From Kuafuiihalomonas sp050331295 (GTDB lineage: Bacteria; Myxococcota; Kuafuiibacteriia; Kuafuiibacteriales; Kuafuiibacteriaceae): DNA of 64,000 nt. The stretch spans positions 310,001 through 374,000 of the forward strand of contig JBHJGZ010000006.1 in the NCBI GenBank assembly GCA_050331295.1. Reading direction: 5' to 3'. The notes below the pieces were generated by a model, which had not been told where the DNA came from, ran no database searches, and saw only the letters and a list, made by a program, of their open reading frames with translations. A program made the translations under genes and the position numbers. This document shows positions 33,824 through 42,709 of the stretch, piece by piece (positions within the stretch are counted from its first letter, which is position 1; every line of letters begins with the position of its first letter).

Positions 33824-35623
33824 ATGCGTTCGACGACATCCGTGTTCGACGTGTTTCGATTTGTCGGTCGGTACTGGTCCAAGAACCCGGCCATGCTCGG
33901 GGCCGTGCTGCTGGGACTGACCACGTCCGTCGTGATCGAGGTCCAGATCCCCGCCCGGGCCTCGGATCTCGTGGCGGCCCTTCAGGCGTGGACGGTGGAG
34001 CGGGGATCGGCGTCCCCGGCCCGGATGGCCGCTTGGATGCTCTTGGCCACGTTCGCCGCACTTTCCCTCAGCCAGCAGTTCTATCAGCGCGTCTACATCC
34101 ATTTCACCGCCGACGTGATGCGGCGCTTGGTCAACGACGGTTTCGCCCGGGTACAGCGCTTCGGCACCGACTGGCACACGAACCACTTCGCCGGGGCCAC
34201 GGTTCGCAAGCTCACCCGCGGCATGTGGGCATACGACAGCTTCGCCGATGTGGTGATCGTCAATCTCGGCCCGGGTCTCGTCTTGCTGGCCGCCTTTTCG
34301 GTGGCCATGGCTCAAAAGGACATTTGGTTGGGCCTGTATTTTGCGGGTGCGGTATCACTCTTTCTTTCGGTCAGCGTCGCAGCCTCTCTGCTCTACGTCG
34401 CTCCTTCCAATCGGGCAGCCAACCGCGCAGACACCGACATGGGTGCGGCTCTCGCCGACGCCGTCACCTGCAACTCCGCGGTGAAGGGTTTCGGGGCCGA
34501 AGCGTTCGAAGAGGAGCGCCTCGGGGCCGTAAGTCTGGAATGGATGACCGCGTCGCGACGGGCGTGGCGTCGCAGCATGGACAACGGGGCGCTTCAGTCG
34601 ATGCTCCTGGTCGGTCTTCTCGGGGGACTGGTGTGGTATGTCTTCGCCCGAGCATCGTCGGGAAAAGTGGACGAGCTCGTCTATGTGCTCACCTCCTATT
34701 TCGTGGTGAACGGCTACCTCCGAAACGTGGGCTGGCAAGTCCGCGCGCTTCAGAGGTCTGTCAACGAGCTGGACGATCTGATCGGCTTCGCTCAGCGTGC
34801 CCTCGACGTACCCGACCGCGAAGGTGCGAAGCACTTCACTCACGGCCGCGGAGAGATTCGCTTCGAGGGCGTGGGATTTGGCTACCCAAACCAGGGCCGA
34901 GCCGTTTTCGAAGATCTGAGCCTGACCATCGCGCCGGGGGAGAAGATGGCCTTGGTCGGCCCGTCGGGCGCCGGCAAGACAACCTTCGTCAAGTTGCTCC
35001 AGCGCCTCTACGACGTGGGTGAAGGTCGGATCCTGGTAGATGGGCAAGACATCCGAGACGTGACGCAATCGAGCCTGCGACAGGCGTTCGCGATCGTTCC
35101 GCAGGAACCGATACTCTTCCATCGATCGCTGGCCGAGAACATCGCGTACGGCCGGCCGGACGCCGAACCTTCAGCCATCGAGCGCGCCGCTCGCCGAGCC
35201 CACGCGGCATCCTTCATCGAGAAACTGCCTCGTCGATATGAAACGCTGGTGGGCGAACGCGGCGTCAAGCTGTCCGGCGGGGAACGGCAGCGCGTCGCGT
35301 TGGCTCGGGCGATTCTGGCCGACGCCCCCTTCCTCATCTTGGATGAAGCCACCTCCAGCCTGGACTCCGAAACCGAGGTCTTGATCCAGGATGCCGTCGA
35401 CCAGGTGCTTCGGAACCGAACCGCGGTACTGATCGCCCATCGGCTCTCGACGGTGCGGAAGGCCGACCGCATCCTCGTGTTCGAGAAGGGTCGAATCGTG
35501 GAGGAAGGCGACCATGAAACGCTGATGGCGCGGGGCGGGACCTACCGAAGATTGCACGACCTTCAGGCATTCGCGGACGCCCACGAAGCCACTACCCCCC
35601 GTCCAGTGTCCAGAGTTCGTTGA
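33824..35623 (+). CDS. ABC exporter, fused permease/ATPase
   Basis: About 599 residues, a half-transporter that works as a dimer in the inner membrane. The N-terminal ~310 residues carry about six membrane helices. The nucleotide-binding domain has Walker A GPSGAGKTT near 383, Q-loop PQEP near 425, signature LSGGERQRV near 483, Walker B FLILDEATS near 505 and H-loop AHRLS near 538. The family exports lipids, peptides or drugs; the substrate is unknown. The ATG at 33824 begins the cytoplasmic helix before TM1. The stop overlaps an alternative TTG of the following carrier gene, so the two transporter genes probably form one unit. Confidence 0.9.
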   Translation: MRSTTSVFDVFRFVGRYWSKNPAMLGAVLLGLTTSVVIEVQIPARASDLVAALQAWTVERGSASPARMAAWMLLATFAALSLSQQFYQRVYIHFTADVMRRLVNDGFARVQRFGTDWHTNHFAGATVRKLTRGMWAYDSFADVVIVNLGPGLVLLAAFSVAMAQKDIWLGLYFAGAVSLFLSVSVAASLLYVAPSNRAANRADTDMGAALADAVTCNSAVKGFGAEAFEEERLGAVSLEWMTASRRAWRRSMDNGALQSMLLVGLLGGLVWYVFARASSGKVDELVYVLTSYFVVNGYLRNVGWQVRALQRSVNELDDLIGFAQRALDVPDREGAKHFTHGRGEIRFEGVGFGYPNQGRAVFEDLSLTIAPGEKMALVGPSGAGKTTFVKLLQRLYDVGEGRILVDGQDIRDVTQSSLRQAFAIVPQEPILFHRSLAENIAYGRPDAEPSAIERAARRAHAASFIEKLPRRYETLVGERGVKLSGGERQRVALARAILADAPFLILDEATSSLDSETEVLIQDAVDQVLRNRTAVLIAHRLSTVRKADRILVFEKGRIVEEGDHETLMARGGTYRRLHDLQAFADAHEATTPRPVSRVR

Positions 35624-35655
35624 CGGGCTCGAGCGCGAAGCGGCAACCCTCGCGG

Positions 35656-37038
35656 ATGTCCACGTATCTCTTGCCGGTTCTTCTGGTCAACTTCATGGGG
35701 ACGGTGGGCTTTTCCGTCGTCATTCCCTTCTTGGTGTTCGTCGTTCGGGACTTCGGCGGGAACGGCTTCGTCTACGGTCTGGTCGGCGCGGTGTACCCGG
35801 CCATGCAGTTGGTCGGTGCGCCGATCCTGGGCCGATGGTCGGACCGGGTCGGTCGACGTCGCGCCTTGCTGGTAAGTCAAGTCGGCACCCTGCTGGCGTG
35901 GCTCCTCTTCACTTCGAGTCTGTTGATGCCCCGACTGAGCTTCGGCACATGGGATGGTGCGGTCGGCCGCATCGAGGTCACGCTGCCGCTGTTGGTGGTG
36001 TTCTTCAGTCGGGCTTTGGACGGCCTCACCGGGGGCAACATCGTCGTGGCCAACGCCTACGTAGGGGACGTCAGCACGGACGCGGACCGGAGCCGAAACT
36101 TCGGACGCATGGGCATCAGCGCGAACCTCGGCTTTGTTTTGGGGCCGGGCTTGGCCAGCGTGTTCGGGGCCTTGGGTTTCGGCTTCCTCGCGCCCGCCCT
36201 GACCTGTGTCGCCATCTCGGTGCTGGGAACCGGCCTGATCTTGTTCATCCTTCCGGATTCGGTCCCCGAGCCTCCTTGCCGAGACCGAGCGCAGCCGAGC
36301 ATTCGACGTGTGTTCGGCCAGGGCCACCGGCCATGTGAGGGTCGAAAGCCGGCCTGGAGGGAGGCCCTGGAACGCCCGGGACTCAAACGACTGCTGGCTG
36401 TCTACTTTCTGATCTTTCTGGGTTTCAACTTCTTCTACACCGCCTTCCCGGTCCATGCGGCGGAGGGCCTCGGGTGGAAAGTGACTCGGACCGGCTCCTT
36501 CTTCATGCTCCTAAGCGGTCTGATGGTGCTGGTACAAGGCCCGGTCCTTCAGGCGGCTTCGGCGCGCGCTTCGAGCGAGACCTTGGTCGTGACGGGAATG
36601 CTTCTGCTCAGCCTCTTCTTCGTCGTTCTCACCGCGAACTCCACGGCGCTCACCTTCACCGGGACCGCGTTGTTCGCCCTGGGCAATGGCCTGATGTGGC
36701 CATCGGTGCTGGCCATGATCTCGGAGCGCGCGGGAGCCGAAGCGCAAGGTGCCGTTCAAGGCGTCGCCGGAAGCCTGGCCAGCCTGGCCAGTGTGTTCGG
36801 CCTGGTCGCCGGAGGGGTGCTCTATCAAGCCCTCGGTGAAGGAACATTTCTGATCTCGTCTTGGGTCATGCTTTCCGGCGTCTTGCTGATGGCCATGAGC
36901 TCCCCAGGACGAGGAGAACGCCGCCGATCTCCTCGGGGCGCGCGAGAGGAGGCCGCCACCACAGCCGCCTCCGTATCCTCGTCAACGGCTGCTTCGGGCG
37001 CCGAGTTCTTGCGCCGACCCGTGGTCCAGACGCTCTGA
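35656..37038 (+). CDS. Major facilitator superfamily transporter (tetracycline-efflux-like)
   Basis: About 460 residues with 12 predicted membrane helices. Loop 2-3 holds the MFS motif GRWSDRVGRRRALL, and the N-terminus (LLPVLLVNFMGTVGFSVVIPFL) looks like TetA-type drug:H+ antiporters. Motif C-like LGFVLGPGLASVFG lies in TM5. The substrate is unknown. A hydrophilic, Ser/Arg-rich tail follows the last helix. The last 57 bp overlap the convergent membrane-protein gene at 36982. ATG 35656 was chosen; a TTG at 35620 overlaps the ABC gene stop. Confidence 0.87.
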   Translation: MSTYLLPVLLVNFMGTVGFSVVIPFLVFVVRDFGGNGFVYGLVGAVYPAMQLVGAPILGRWSDRVGRRRALLVSQVGTLLAWLLFTSSLLMPRLSFGTWDGAVGRIEVTLPLLVVFFSRALDGLTGGNIVVANAYVGDVSTDADRSRNFGRMGISANLGFVLGPGLASVFGALGFGFLAPALTCVAISVLGTGLILFILPDSVPEPPCRDRAQPSIRRVFGQGHRPCEGRKPAWREALERPGLKRLLAVYFLIFLGFNFFYTAFPVHAAEGLGWKVTRTGSFFMLLSGLMVLVQGPVLQAASARASSETLVVTGMLLLSLFFVVLTANSTALTFTGTALFALGNGLMWPSVLAMISERAGAEAQGAVQGVAGSLASLASVFGLVAGGVLYQALGEGTFLISSWVMLSGVLLMAMSSPGRGERRRSPRGAREEAATTAASVSSSTAASGAEFLRRPVVQTL

Positions 37039-37473
37039 ATCCGGGGCCGACCCCGGGGACTTTTCGAGCTCTCGCACCACTTGGTCCTTGGCCCATTGGC
37101 CGACCGCTTCCGCGACGGCGCGTCCCGCCCGCTTCACCACCATCCCGAAGACGATGGCGGCCAACGAAGACGATGCTCGAGCCGGCGGCTCTCGGACGAC
37201 CACCACCGCGCGCTCTTCTGGACCAAACGTGACCGGAATCTTCTGGGCGCGACGCCCGCGGAACCCGAGTGCGAAGCCGAATCCTGCAACCGCGGCGAGG
37301 AGAGGCCACCTCTGGTTCCGAACGAACCGGTCTACGGTCCGACCCGCCTCTTGAACCTGATTCACGTCCGACTCGATACGATCTTTGAGCGCGTCCGCGG
37401 CCGCGACAAACCGCTTGCGCCGGCGCTCCGCTTCTTCGGCGGCCTCCTGCAATGCCGCCTCACGACCTCCCAT
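36982..37473 (-). CDS. Membrane-anchored protein of the YqjD-like trio
   Basis: 163 residues. An N-terminal charged amphipathic helix (EAALQEAAEEAERRRKRF) is likely a coiled coil. It is followed by one membrane segment near 55-70 (WPLLAAVAGFGFALGFRGRR) and a second weaker one near 105 (LAAIVFGMVV). AAAGGAG lies 7 nt before the ATG. It is the last gene of a three-gene set with a holin-like and a DUF883-like protein, an arrangement comparable to yqjD-yqjE-yqjK of enterobacteria, but the similarity is in layout rather than clear sequence. Its 3' end overlaps the convergent MFS gene. Confidence 0.65.
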   Translation of the reverse strand: MGGREAALQEAAEEAERRRKRFVAAADALKDRIESDVNQVQEAGRTVDRFVRNQRWPLLAAVAGFGFALGFRGRRAQKIPVTFGPEERAVVVVREPPARASSSLAAIVFGMVVKRAGRAVAEAVGQWAKDQVVRELEKSPGSAPDSERLDHGSAQELGARSSR

Positions 37474-37807
37474 CGGTGAGCTCCTTTGGCGCCGGAAGCG
37501 ACAGACGAGCCTGTTTGATGAGCCCCCTCGCCATGATGCCGGCCCCGACCAGCAAGACGAACCCCACCACCGCTGGAGCGATGATCCGGCCCAAGAACAG
37601 CGCCAGCCAGTTGATGAGTCCCATCAGCAACGCCGACAACCCGATGGCGAAGATCGTGAGCACGAAGGCGCCCTGAGCCAGGAGTCCGCCCGCGCTTCGC
37701 GAGCGGCCCTCCACCTCGAGGCGGATCCGCTGTCCTTCGGCTTCGATCCAAGCCTTCCCTTCGCGGCCGAGCGTCTGAATCAGCTCGGACAGTGCGGCTT
37801 GGCTCAT
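37460..37807 (-). CDS. Phage-holin-family-like membrane protein (YqjE/DUF1469-like)
   Basis: About 115 residues. A helical N-terminus (LIQTLGREGKAWIEAEGQRIRLEVE) precedes two adjacent membrane segments (AQGAFVLTIFAIGLSALLMG and LFLGRIIAPAVVGFVLLVGAGI), the layout of YqjE-type and holin-X-like proteins. Despite the name, such proteins are not phage-encoded; they are found in chromosomal stress-related operons. Its start lies 4 nt after the DUF883-like gene stop, and its end overlaps the next gene by 14 nt. ATG 37807 was preferred to TTG 37837. Confidence 0.75.
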   Translation of the reverse strand: MSQAALSELIQTLGREGKAWIEAEGQRIRLEVEGRSRSAGGLLAQGAFVLTIFAIGLSALLMGLINWLALFLGRIIAPAVVGFVLLVGAGIMARGLIKQARLSLPAPKELTDGRS

Positions 37808-37811
37808 CGAA

Positions 37812-38192
37812 TCACTTTCGACGGAAGAATCGGCCAATGAGGTACCCGGCGGCGGCGCCGATCATCAGGGCCTTGTATGGATGTTTTTGAATGGAACGGT
37901 CGATGTCCGCAACGGCAGAGCGGGCGTCGCGCTCCTGGAGATAGGATGCTGCCCCGTGAATGCGGTCGGCCAGTGCGTCGACGTGACGAGCGTCGACGTG
38001 CACCTTGTCGGCGGCTTCCGCACCGCGGTCCCGGACGTAGTCGGCCGCTTCGTCCAGCTTACGGCCTAGGTTCTTCATGCCGCGGTCGGCCTGCTCGTTG
38101 ACGCGGTCGGCGAGCTTCCGGCCCGCTTCACCAGCGAGATCCCGTGCACGATGGCCAATCGTCGATTCTTCAGGCTCCGGATGTTGGGTCAT
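37812..38192 (-). CDS. DUF883/ElaB-like inner-membrane protein
   Basis: About 126 residues. A long charged helix rich in Asp, Arg and Ala (RDLAGEAGRKLADRVNEQAD and following) leads to the family ending: IDRSIQKHPYKALMIGAAAGYLIGRFFRRK, that is KHP, a short membrane helix and an Arg-Arg-Lys tail. ElaB/YqjD proteins with this C-terminus anchor ribosomes or stress factors to the inner membrane in stationary phase; a similar role here is inference. It is the first gene of the trio. ATG 38192 was chosen because the upstream frame to 38327 overlaps the neighbouring gene. Confidence 0.75.
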   Translation of the reverse strand: MTQHPEPEESTIGHRARDLAGEAGRKLADRVNEQADRGMKNLGRKLDEAADYVRDRGAEAADKVHVDARHVDALADRIHGAASYLQERDARSAVADIDRSIQKHPYKALMIGAAAGYLIGRFFRRK

Positions 38193-38200
38193 GGCGAGAT

Positions 38201-39277
38201 TCAACCCGACTCCCCTGGCCTCGGCAATCCTGAAGCTGTGACCTGCAAAGCCTGCCATCGGGGACAGTCCGCGAAAATTCGCGCCTCGGGTCGGAACGCG
38301 AACCATTCGATCCTTTGAAATCCCCAACCTACCGCCTGTTCAAAGAGACCGAGGGCCGATTCCCGAGCCCCGCGACGGGCTTCGAACAAGCCGAATTCTG
38401 CCACCGTTTCCACGGCGTCGGGGCTCGGGGGCGCACCCGCAGCCAGAACGTCCACCACGAGTTCACAGCGTCGAGCTCCAACCGGATCGTCATGGCGAAG
38501 CAGCCACATGGTGGCCTGGAGGGCCTGGGGGTCCAAAGCTGGCAGATCGGCGAGGAGGTCCACGATGGGGTCTCGGCGCTGCAGCTGGAGCGCAGCGCGA
38601 AGGCCGAGGCGACGCAGGCTCCGATGACGGCGCCCGGAGCGCCCCTTGGCCAAGGTCAGGGCCAATTCCGGCCGTCCGGTGGTCCACGCTCGATAGGCGT
38701 CCACCCAAAGCACGGCCGGCCACTCCGACGCCGCCACGCCGACCGCCAGCCCGGTCCAGGGCACCCAGGTTTCGATGGTTCGCGGGCCCATCGCCCAGGC
38801 GAGCCCTCCCAAGGCTCCGGGTATCCATATCGCCGCCGCCCCCAAGAGAGCCAGAAACGCATGCCGCTCCGACCATCCGCCATGCACCGCCCAACGCCTC
38901 CATAGAACTCCGCTGTCCGACGCCGGATGAGGCAGGGACTGAAATGCAAGCCAGTGGAGCGCGGCCCACATCCCGATGGAGCTGCCTACTGCCGCGAAAC
39001 CGGCTGCGCAGAGGCCCGTGACGAGGCATCCCGCCGCGAGGACCAGCCCATCTCCCCGTCGGTAATCCTGTCCCAGATACGCATCCCCGGCCCCCAGCTG
39101 AAGATCGATCCAGGGGGGTCGTCCTTCCGCGCGAGGAAGATTGAGGGCGCGGGCCATCACGCCGTGGGCCAGCTCGTGGAGGCCGATCACGCCCAGCACA
39201 GCCCCGGCGTAGGTCCATCCCGCGAGCCCCACCGCGACCAGCAGCAGCATGCCGACCTCAGGTCGGAACCGCACCAT
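38201..39277 (-). CDS. Membrane zinc-metallopeptidase-like protein (M50-like) with C-terminal helical domain
   Basis: About 358 residues. The first membrane segments contain GLHELAHGVMARAL near residue 33, an HExxH zinc motif inside a hydrophobic helix as in site-2 proteases. A DSG near 120 could supply the third ligand in place of the M50 NPDG/LDG motif. Further membrane segments lie near 85-110, 135-160 and 170-190. The last ~150 residues are soluble and helical, perhaps TPR-like. It may be an intramembrane protease or a catalytically altered relative. ATG 39277 lies inside the end of the RNase Z-like gene (20-bp overlap) with GGAAAGG before it. Confidence 0.65.
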   Translation of the reverse strand: MVRFRPEVGMLLLVAVGLAGWTYAGAVLGVIGLHELAHGVMARALNLPRAEGRPPWIDLQLGAGDAYLGQDYRRGDGLVLAAGCLVTGLCAAGFAAVGSSIGMWAALHWLAFQSLPHPASDSGVLWRRWAVHGGWSERHAFLALLGAAAIWIPGALGGLAWAMGPRTIETWVPWTGLAVGVAASEWPAVLWVDAYRAWTTGRPELALTLAKGRSGRRHRSLRRLGLRAALQLQRRDPIVDLLADLPALDPQALQATMWLLRHDDPVGARRCELVVDVLAAGAPPSPDAVETVAEFGLFEARRGARESALGLFEQAVGWGFQRIEWFAFRPEARIFADCPRWQALQVTASGLPRPGESG

Positions 39278-40193
39278 GCTTGCCTTTCCGGACGATGGGG
39301 AGCCGTACCCCATCCTCTGCCGCCGTCACCGATCCGGCAAAGGTCCTCCGCGCCTCGCGCACCAGGATGTCGGAGGCCTCGGAGTCCGGTCTAAAGCCGG
39401 TCAATACCAAGGACCGAACTCCCGCCGCTTCGGCCATCGCTCCGGCCTCCGCGGCCGTCAGCTCCCCGGCTCGCTCGGCTCGGGTTCGCTGCTCGGCGCT
39501 GAATGGCGCATGCACCAGGGCCAGATCCGCCGAAGCCAAAAGGCGCTCCACGCCTGCACAGGGACGGGTGTCGGGTACGTAGGCCACGGCGTGCCCGGGT
39601 TTGGGTGCGCTCACGTCATCGAGCCGAACCGTGCGACCGTCGACCTCCAGGATTCCTTCGCGCTGAAGACGCTTGATGGCCGGTCCGTGAACTCCTGCCT
39701 GGGCCAGGGCGTCCGGAAGCATCGTTCGACCCTCCGGCTCTTCGAGGCGCATCCCGAACACCGGCACCCGATGGCGGAGCGCTGCCACCGACAAGTGAAG
39801 TCTCGAGCTGGCCTCCACCGTGCCCTCCGCCTCCAGGGGCACCGGCCGAAGCTTGGCGGCCGCGTGGTAGACCGAGGCCTTCCGAAGACGGTCGAAGAAG
39901 ACCCTTCCTTCGGCGGGAAACCAGACTTCGACCGCGTGGGGCACCCGGTCGAGGGAAATGCGTTGGGAAAGGCCCGCCAGTCCCAGACACCGGTCGGCGT
40001 GGAAATGCGAAATGAAGATCCGCGACAACGACGTGGCGGTCACGTCGGCGTGGATCATGCGGCGCTGGGTGCCCTCGGCCGGATCCATCAGAATGCCCTC
40101 ATCGTCCCAGCGCAAGAGCGCCGCGTGGAGGTAACGATCGGGCTGCGCCTGACCGGCTCCGGACCCGAGGATCACCAGCTCTCGGACCGACAT
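39258..40193 (-). CDS. Metallo-beta-lactamase-fold protein, degenerate RNase Z-like
   Basis: 311 residues. The N-terminus VILGSGAGQAQPDR and the order of motifs match tRNase Z. The metal-binding set is incomplete: HFHADR replaces HxHxDH, VPDTRPC keeps the Asp, LVHAPF replaces L-x-HEaTf, and LVLTGF replaces LTHFS. At least two metal-ligand His are lost, so tRNA 3'-processing is doubtful; one metal or none may bind. It may have become a binding protein or act on another phosphodiester. It is translationally coupled to the membrane metallopeptidase-like gene downstream. Confidence 0.7.
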   Translation of the reverse strand: MSVRELVILGSGAGQAQPDRYLHAALLRWDDEGILMDPAEGTQRRMIHADVTATSLSRIFISHFHADRCLGLAGLSQRISLDRVPHAVEVWFPAEGRVFFDRLRKASVYHAAAKLRPVPLEAEGTVEASSRLHLSVAALRHRVPVFGMRLEEPEGRTMLPDALAQAGVHGPAIKRLQREGILEVDGRTVRLDDVSAPKPGHAVAYVPDTRPCAGVERLLASADLALVHAPFSAEQRTRAERAGELTAAEAGAMAEAAGVRSLVLTGFRPDSEASDILVREARRTFAGSVTAAEDGVRLPIVRKGKHGAVPT

Positions 40194-40248
40194 GACGGCG
40201 TAAAATTCGATCGAGGGCAGGCGGTCAAGCCGGACCGTGCAGGCGGAC

Positions 40249-42702
40249 TCAACCCGAAGTTTTCAAGACGAACGGATAATTCACGATGACGACGCCGCCG
40301 CCCTTCGGCTTCGGAAACTTCCAGGTCTTGATCTTGGAGACGATGCACTGCTCCACGGTGGTGTTGCCCAAAGTAGAACTCGGGACCATGGCGTCCTGAA
40401 CCAGGCCGTTGGGCCCGATGGTGAATCGGGTGGAGACGCGACCAAAGATGCCGGGAGAGCGGGTCAGCTCCTTCTCGTAGCAGTATCGAATCTGGGCCAT
40501 GTGCTGATTGATGACCCTTCGGATCAGCTCTTTCGGCAACGAGCCGCGGACGATGGTGCGTCCGATGGCGATGTCGATGTCCCGGTCCTTCTTTCGCCCC
40601 AGGCTTGCCGCCGATTGCCCGTATTCTCCGGTTCCGCCGCCTCCACGGCCGGCGGTTCCCAGGGCCCCCAGGCCCACGCCGGTCATGTTGAGTCCGCCCC
40701 CGCCGGGCCCGCTTCCGCGGGTTCCGAGGCCCCCGAGGCCTTGACTGTCTCCGACCTGGCGGCCGGTGACCCCGCCGAGCGCGCTCTTGAGTTCACCGCC
40801 GATCCCCCCCGTACCCATGGCCGACGCCACCGCGCCCTTCATGTCGGCGCCCAGGAGCTTGTCGAGAATGGCTTGGGCCTGCTCCCGCTCGTTCGGGTCC
40901 CCCTTCACCGCCCGGCGTTTGCGTTCCCGCGGTGCTTTCGGGTCGTTTCGACCCGCCTTGCCCTCGTCGCCTTTGGCTCGCTCCATCTGCTTGCCCTTCT
41001 TCAGGTCTGCTAGCAAGCTGGATTGCTTTCGCCGCTGCTCGGGGGTGAGTTTGATCTGCGCGAAGCGATTGACGGTGCGTTGTAGTTCTTCCTCGAAGTT
41101 GGGCGGAGTCTGGGGCGTGGCCAGAAAGCTGGCCACTGCCATCACGTGGCCGAAGAACACCAAGAGGAACGTGTTCAGCCAGTTGTAGTTGATGGTTTCG
41201 GACCATGGGAGGGGCACCACTGGGGTCCGACGCACGTAGCGAAGTTGGATGCGAATCGGCCCGTGCTCGAGGGTGAGGGTTTCGGCAGGGCGGAGCGCGT
41301 ACCGGTGGAACTCGGCGGTCTCCCCTTCCTCCAACACGCCGCGAGCCGCCAGCTCGTCGAGGAAGACCACGGAGCCGTCTGCGCCCACCAGGCGCCCCGG
41401 CAGCTGCTTCGGCCACTGGAGATCATAGGTTCCCCCAGCGGTCCCCACGGCTCGGGCCAAGACGAAGGAAGACTCGGGAAGGCCACGGCTGGGGATCTCG
41501 AGGTCGCAGCGCTGAATCTTTTGAAACGGTCCCCATCCCTTCACCGTCGTGGCGTCGCCAGCGGTGACGGTGGCTGCATCGTGCACCGTCACGGTGTCCA
41601 GCACGGTGTCGTCGCCCCATATCGCCTTCACCTCGAGACTCCGGTCCTCTTCGCGGACCTGGTCGCTGGCCAAATTCGACGGGACCCGGCCCCAAGCAGA
41701 GACCGGCGCGGTAGCGGAGACCGGCGCCTGCAGACGCCCACCGGAGACCGGGGCCTCCGGACGCCCACCGGACCCGGGAAGGGTCGGTGCGTGGACGGGG
41801 TTCACATCCACTGGAATGTCGGCCGTGGGTGCGATCTCAGCGATGAGCTCGTCCGCCGACTCGACGGAGTGCGACGGCGACTGCGCCGATTGGCCGTTCC
41901 ACGCCGGCTCGATCTGAAGCGCCTCGCCCCGATGGACCGGGCCGGTCTGCACACTCGAAAGTGCTTCGAGCCCATCCATCGAAAGCTCAGACACCATCGC
42001 CGTTCCAGCCGCGGCGGCCGGGTTGTTCTCCGTGACCGGTCGGGAGCGAAGGAGGGGTCGGCCGGGCGTTCTCGGACCGTTGGATCGATCGGGCGCATGG
42101 GGGACGGCGCTCGAAGACTGAGCGTGTCCAGAATGATTCGGGCCCCCGAGACGATCGCGTGGCGGTGGCGGTCTGGGGTAGAGCTCCGAAGCACCGTTCG
42201 GCAGAGGGTCGGTGACCGGAGGGACCGCGGTCACGGTGATGCCGGAGGACCGCGGCCTCGATACCGAACCTCGTTTGGGTCCCGGCAAATGGTTTGGCAG
42301 TCCCGCACTCGCAACGGTCGTTGCGGCTGGTGGTATGTTCTTTCGCATCACCACCGTTTCGTGAGTTTCGTCGGCGGGAACGGGAGGAGGCATCGCCTGT
42401 GCAGCGGCCGCATCCGCAAGGCGGATTTCATAAGGTCCGACCTCGATCACGTCGCTCAGCGACACACGCTGCTTCGAGACCTTCTCACCGTTGACCTTCG
42501 TCCCTTCGAGCGAACCCATGTCGATGAGGTGAAAGGCGCCGCCGGAGTATTCCAGAACCGCATGAATGCGGGAGACAGTGGGCTCATCCAGCTTGACGTG
42601 TGCCGACGCCAGTCGGCCGATCTTGATGACGTCGCGGTCCATCCGCTCGCTCATCAAGAGCTCTCCTTCGCGCGAAACGCTGATGTTGATGGCCTTGTTC
42701 AT
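40249..42702 (-). CDS. FHA domain, TM and AgmX/PglI C-terminal domain protein (GltG/NfsG-like)
   Basis: 817 residues. FHA domain at ~25-95: KIGRLASAHVKLDE, then VSRIHAVLEY and NGEKV, so the Arg, Ser and His of the phosphothreonine pocket are kept. A long Pro/Ser/Thr-rich region follows. One membrane helix sits at ~504-524 (LNTFLLVFFGHVMAVASFL). A charged region and a Gly-rich stretch (~640-690) precede the AgmX/PglI or TonB-like C-terminal domain: VINQHMAQIRYCYEKEL, a GRVSTRFTIGPNG strand and FPKPKGGGVVIVNYPF. This is the architecture of GltG (PglI) and NfsG in Myxococcus, which connect a cytoplasmic signal to the periplasm and outer membrane. It is the last gene of the operon. Confidence 0.8.
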   Translation of the reverse strand: MNKAINISVSREGELLMSERMDRDVIKIGRLASAHVKLDEPTVSRIHAVLEYSGGAFHLIDMGSLEGTKVNGEKVSKQRVSLSDVIEVGPYEIRLADAAAAQAMPPPVPADETHETVVMRKNIPPAATTVASAGLPNHLPGPKRGSVSRPRSSGITVTAVPPVTDPLPNGASELYPRPPPPRDRLGGPNHSGHAQSSSAVPHAPDRSNGPRTPGRPLLRSRPVTENNPAAAAGTAMVSELSMDGLEALSSVQTGPVHRGEALQIEPAWNGQSAQSPSHSVESADELIAEIAPTADIPVDVNPVHAPTLPGSGGRPEAPVSGGRLQAPVSATAPVSAWGRVPSNLASDQVREEDRSLEVKAIWGDDTVLDTVTVHDAATVTAGDATTVKGWGPFQKIQRCDLEIPSRGLPESSFVLARAVGTAGGTYDLQWPKQLPGRLVGADGSVVFLDELAARGVLEEGETAEFHRYALRPAETLTLEHGPIRIQLRYVRRTPVVPLPWSETINYNWLNTFLLVFFGHVMAVASFLATPQTPPNFEEELQRTVNRFAQIKLTPEQRRKQSSLLADLKKGKQMERAKGDEGKAGRNDPKAPRERKRRAVKGDPNEREQAQAILDKLLGADMKGAVASAMGTGGIGGELKSALGGVTGRQVGDSQGLGGLGTRGSGPGGGGLNMTGVGLGALGTAGRGGGGTGEYGQSAASLGRKKDRDIDIAIGRTIVRGSLPKELIRRVINQHMAQIRYCYEKELTRSPGIFGRVSTRFTIGPNGLVQDAMVPSSTLGNTTVEQCIVSKIKTWKFPKPKGGGVVIVNYPFVLKTSG

Positions 42703-42709
42703 CGAGCGC

